A stretch of 64,000 nucleotides of DNA, taken from the NCBI RefSeq assembly GCF_021390475.1, contig NZ_JAJUWS010000008.1:99369-163368 (forward strand), read 5' to 3'. Made by a program: the position numbers and the translations under genes. Positions 63,952 to 64,000 of this stretch are shown one piece after another; positions within the stretch are counted from its first letter, which is position 1, and each line of letters opens with the position of its first letter. Under the pieces are notes generated by a model that was not told where the DNA came from, made no database searches, and saw nothing but the letters and a program-made list of their open reading frames with translations. This DNA is from Streptomyces sp. ST2-7A (lineage in GTDB: Bacteria; Actinomycetota; Actinomycetes; Streptomycetales; Streptomycetaceae).

Positions 63952-64000
63952 CGGGTGGCGTCCGGCCGGCGGGGGACGAGGACCGGGGCGCGGGGTGGGG

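Overview
The window is about 73% G+C with strong GC3 bias, GTG and TTG starts, twin-arginine lipoprotein signals and many leaderless promoters. Its right half carries the order rimP-nusA-ylxR-infB-DUF503-rbfA-truB-ribF ... rpsO-pnp-M16-dapB, and the middle carries dxr-M50 protease-ispG-GNAT-proS. This is the chromosomal core order of Streptomyces and close relatives, so I read it as a Streptomycetaceae chromosome. I see no tRNA, rRNA, CRISPR array, insertion sequence or integrase.

1-18 kb: a minus-strand ABC exporter-like pair whose ATPase has lost key catalytic motifs; a GABA/polyamine-type catabolic set (two aldehyde dehydrogenases, a 4-aminobutyrate aminotransferase and a PucR-type regulator); a 46-residue secreted Cys-loop peptide; a phosphodiesterase and an adenosine-deaminase-family enzyme (possibly an aminodeoxyfutalosine deaminase); an orphan MsiK-like sugar ABC ATPase; a large membrane-anchored TraG/VirD4-like ATPase; and a cysteine-free (zinc-independent) ribosomal protein L32 with a Zur-like box.

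18-32 kb: a carbohydrate island. It has a GH3 beta-glucosidase divergent from a lipoprotein binding protein and two permeases, then a GH42 beta-galactosidase, a frameshifted methyltransferase, a GH31 alpha-xylosidase-like enzyme and a LacI-family repressor. Four copies of the palindrome GAAGCGCTTC sit at the GH3, importer and lacI promoters. The enzyme mix fits uptake and intracellular breakdown of xyloglucan-type oligosaccharides. The importer lacks its own ATPase, and the orphan MsiK-like protein at 9.3-10.7 kb could supply it.

32-43 kb: MEP-pathway genes dxr and ispG around a site-2 protease, two GNAT acetyltransferases and proS. A perfect proS terminator runs into a 7-copy 15-bp minisatellite. 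Then come a probable pseudokinase of the aminoglycoside/hydroxyurea phosphotransferase family, a ferritin-like DUF4439 protein and a lipoprotein.

43-64 kb: the transcription/translation operon region. The infB leader carries three chained minigenes. Between ribF and rpsO, where I recall streptomycetes carrying a type VII (ESX) secretion cluster, only a very large MinD/ParA-like ATPase, a lipoprotein, a DUF397 protein and a small membrane protein remain. rpsO, pnp, an M16 protease, dapB and a TPR-like membrane protein follow. Nearly every transcription unit ends in a long, G+C-rich, mostly perfect stem-loop without a U-tract.
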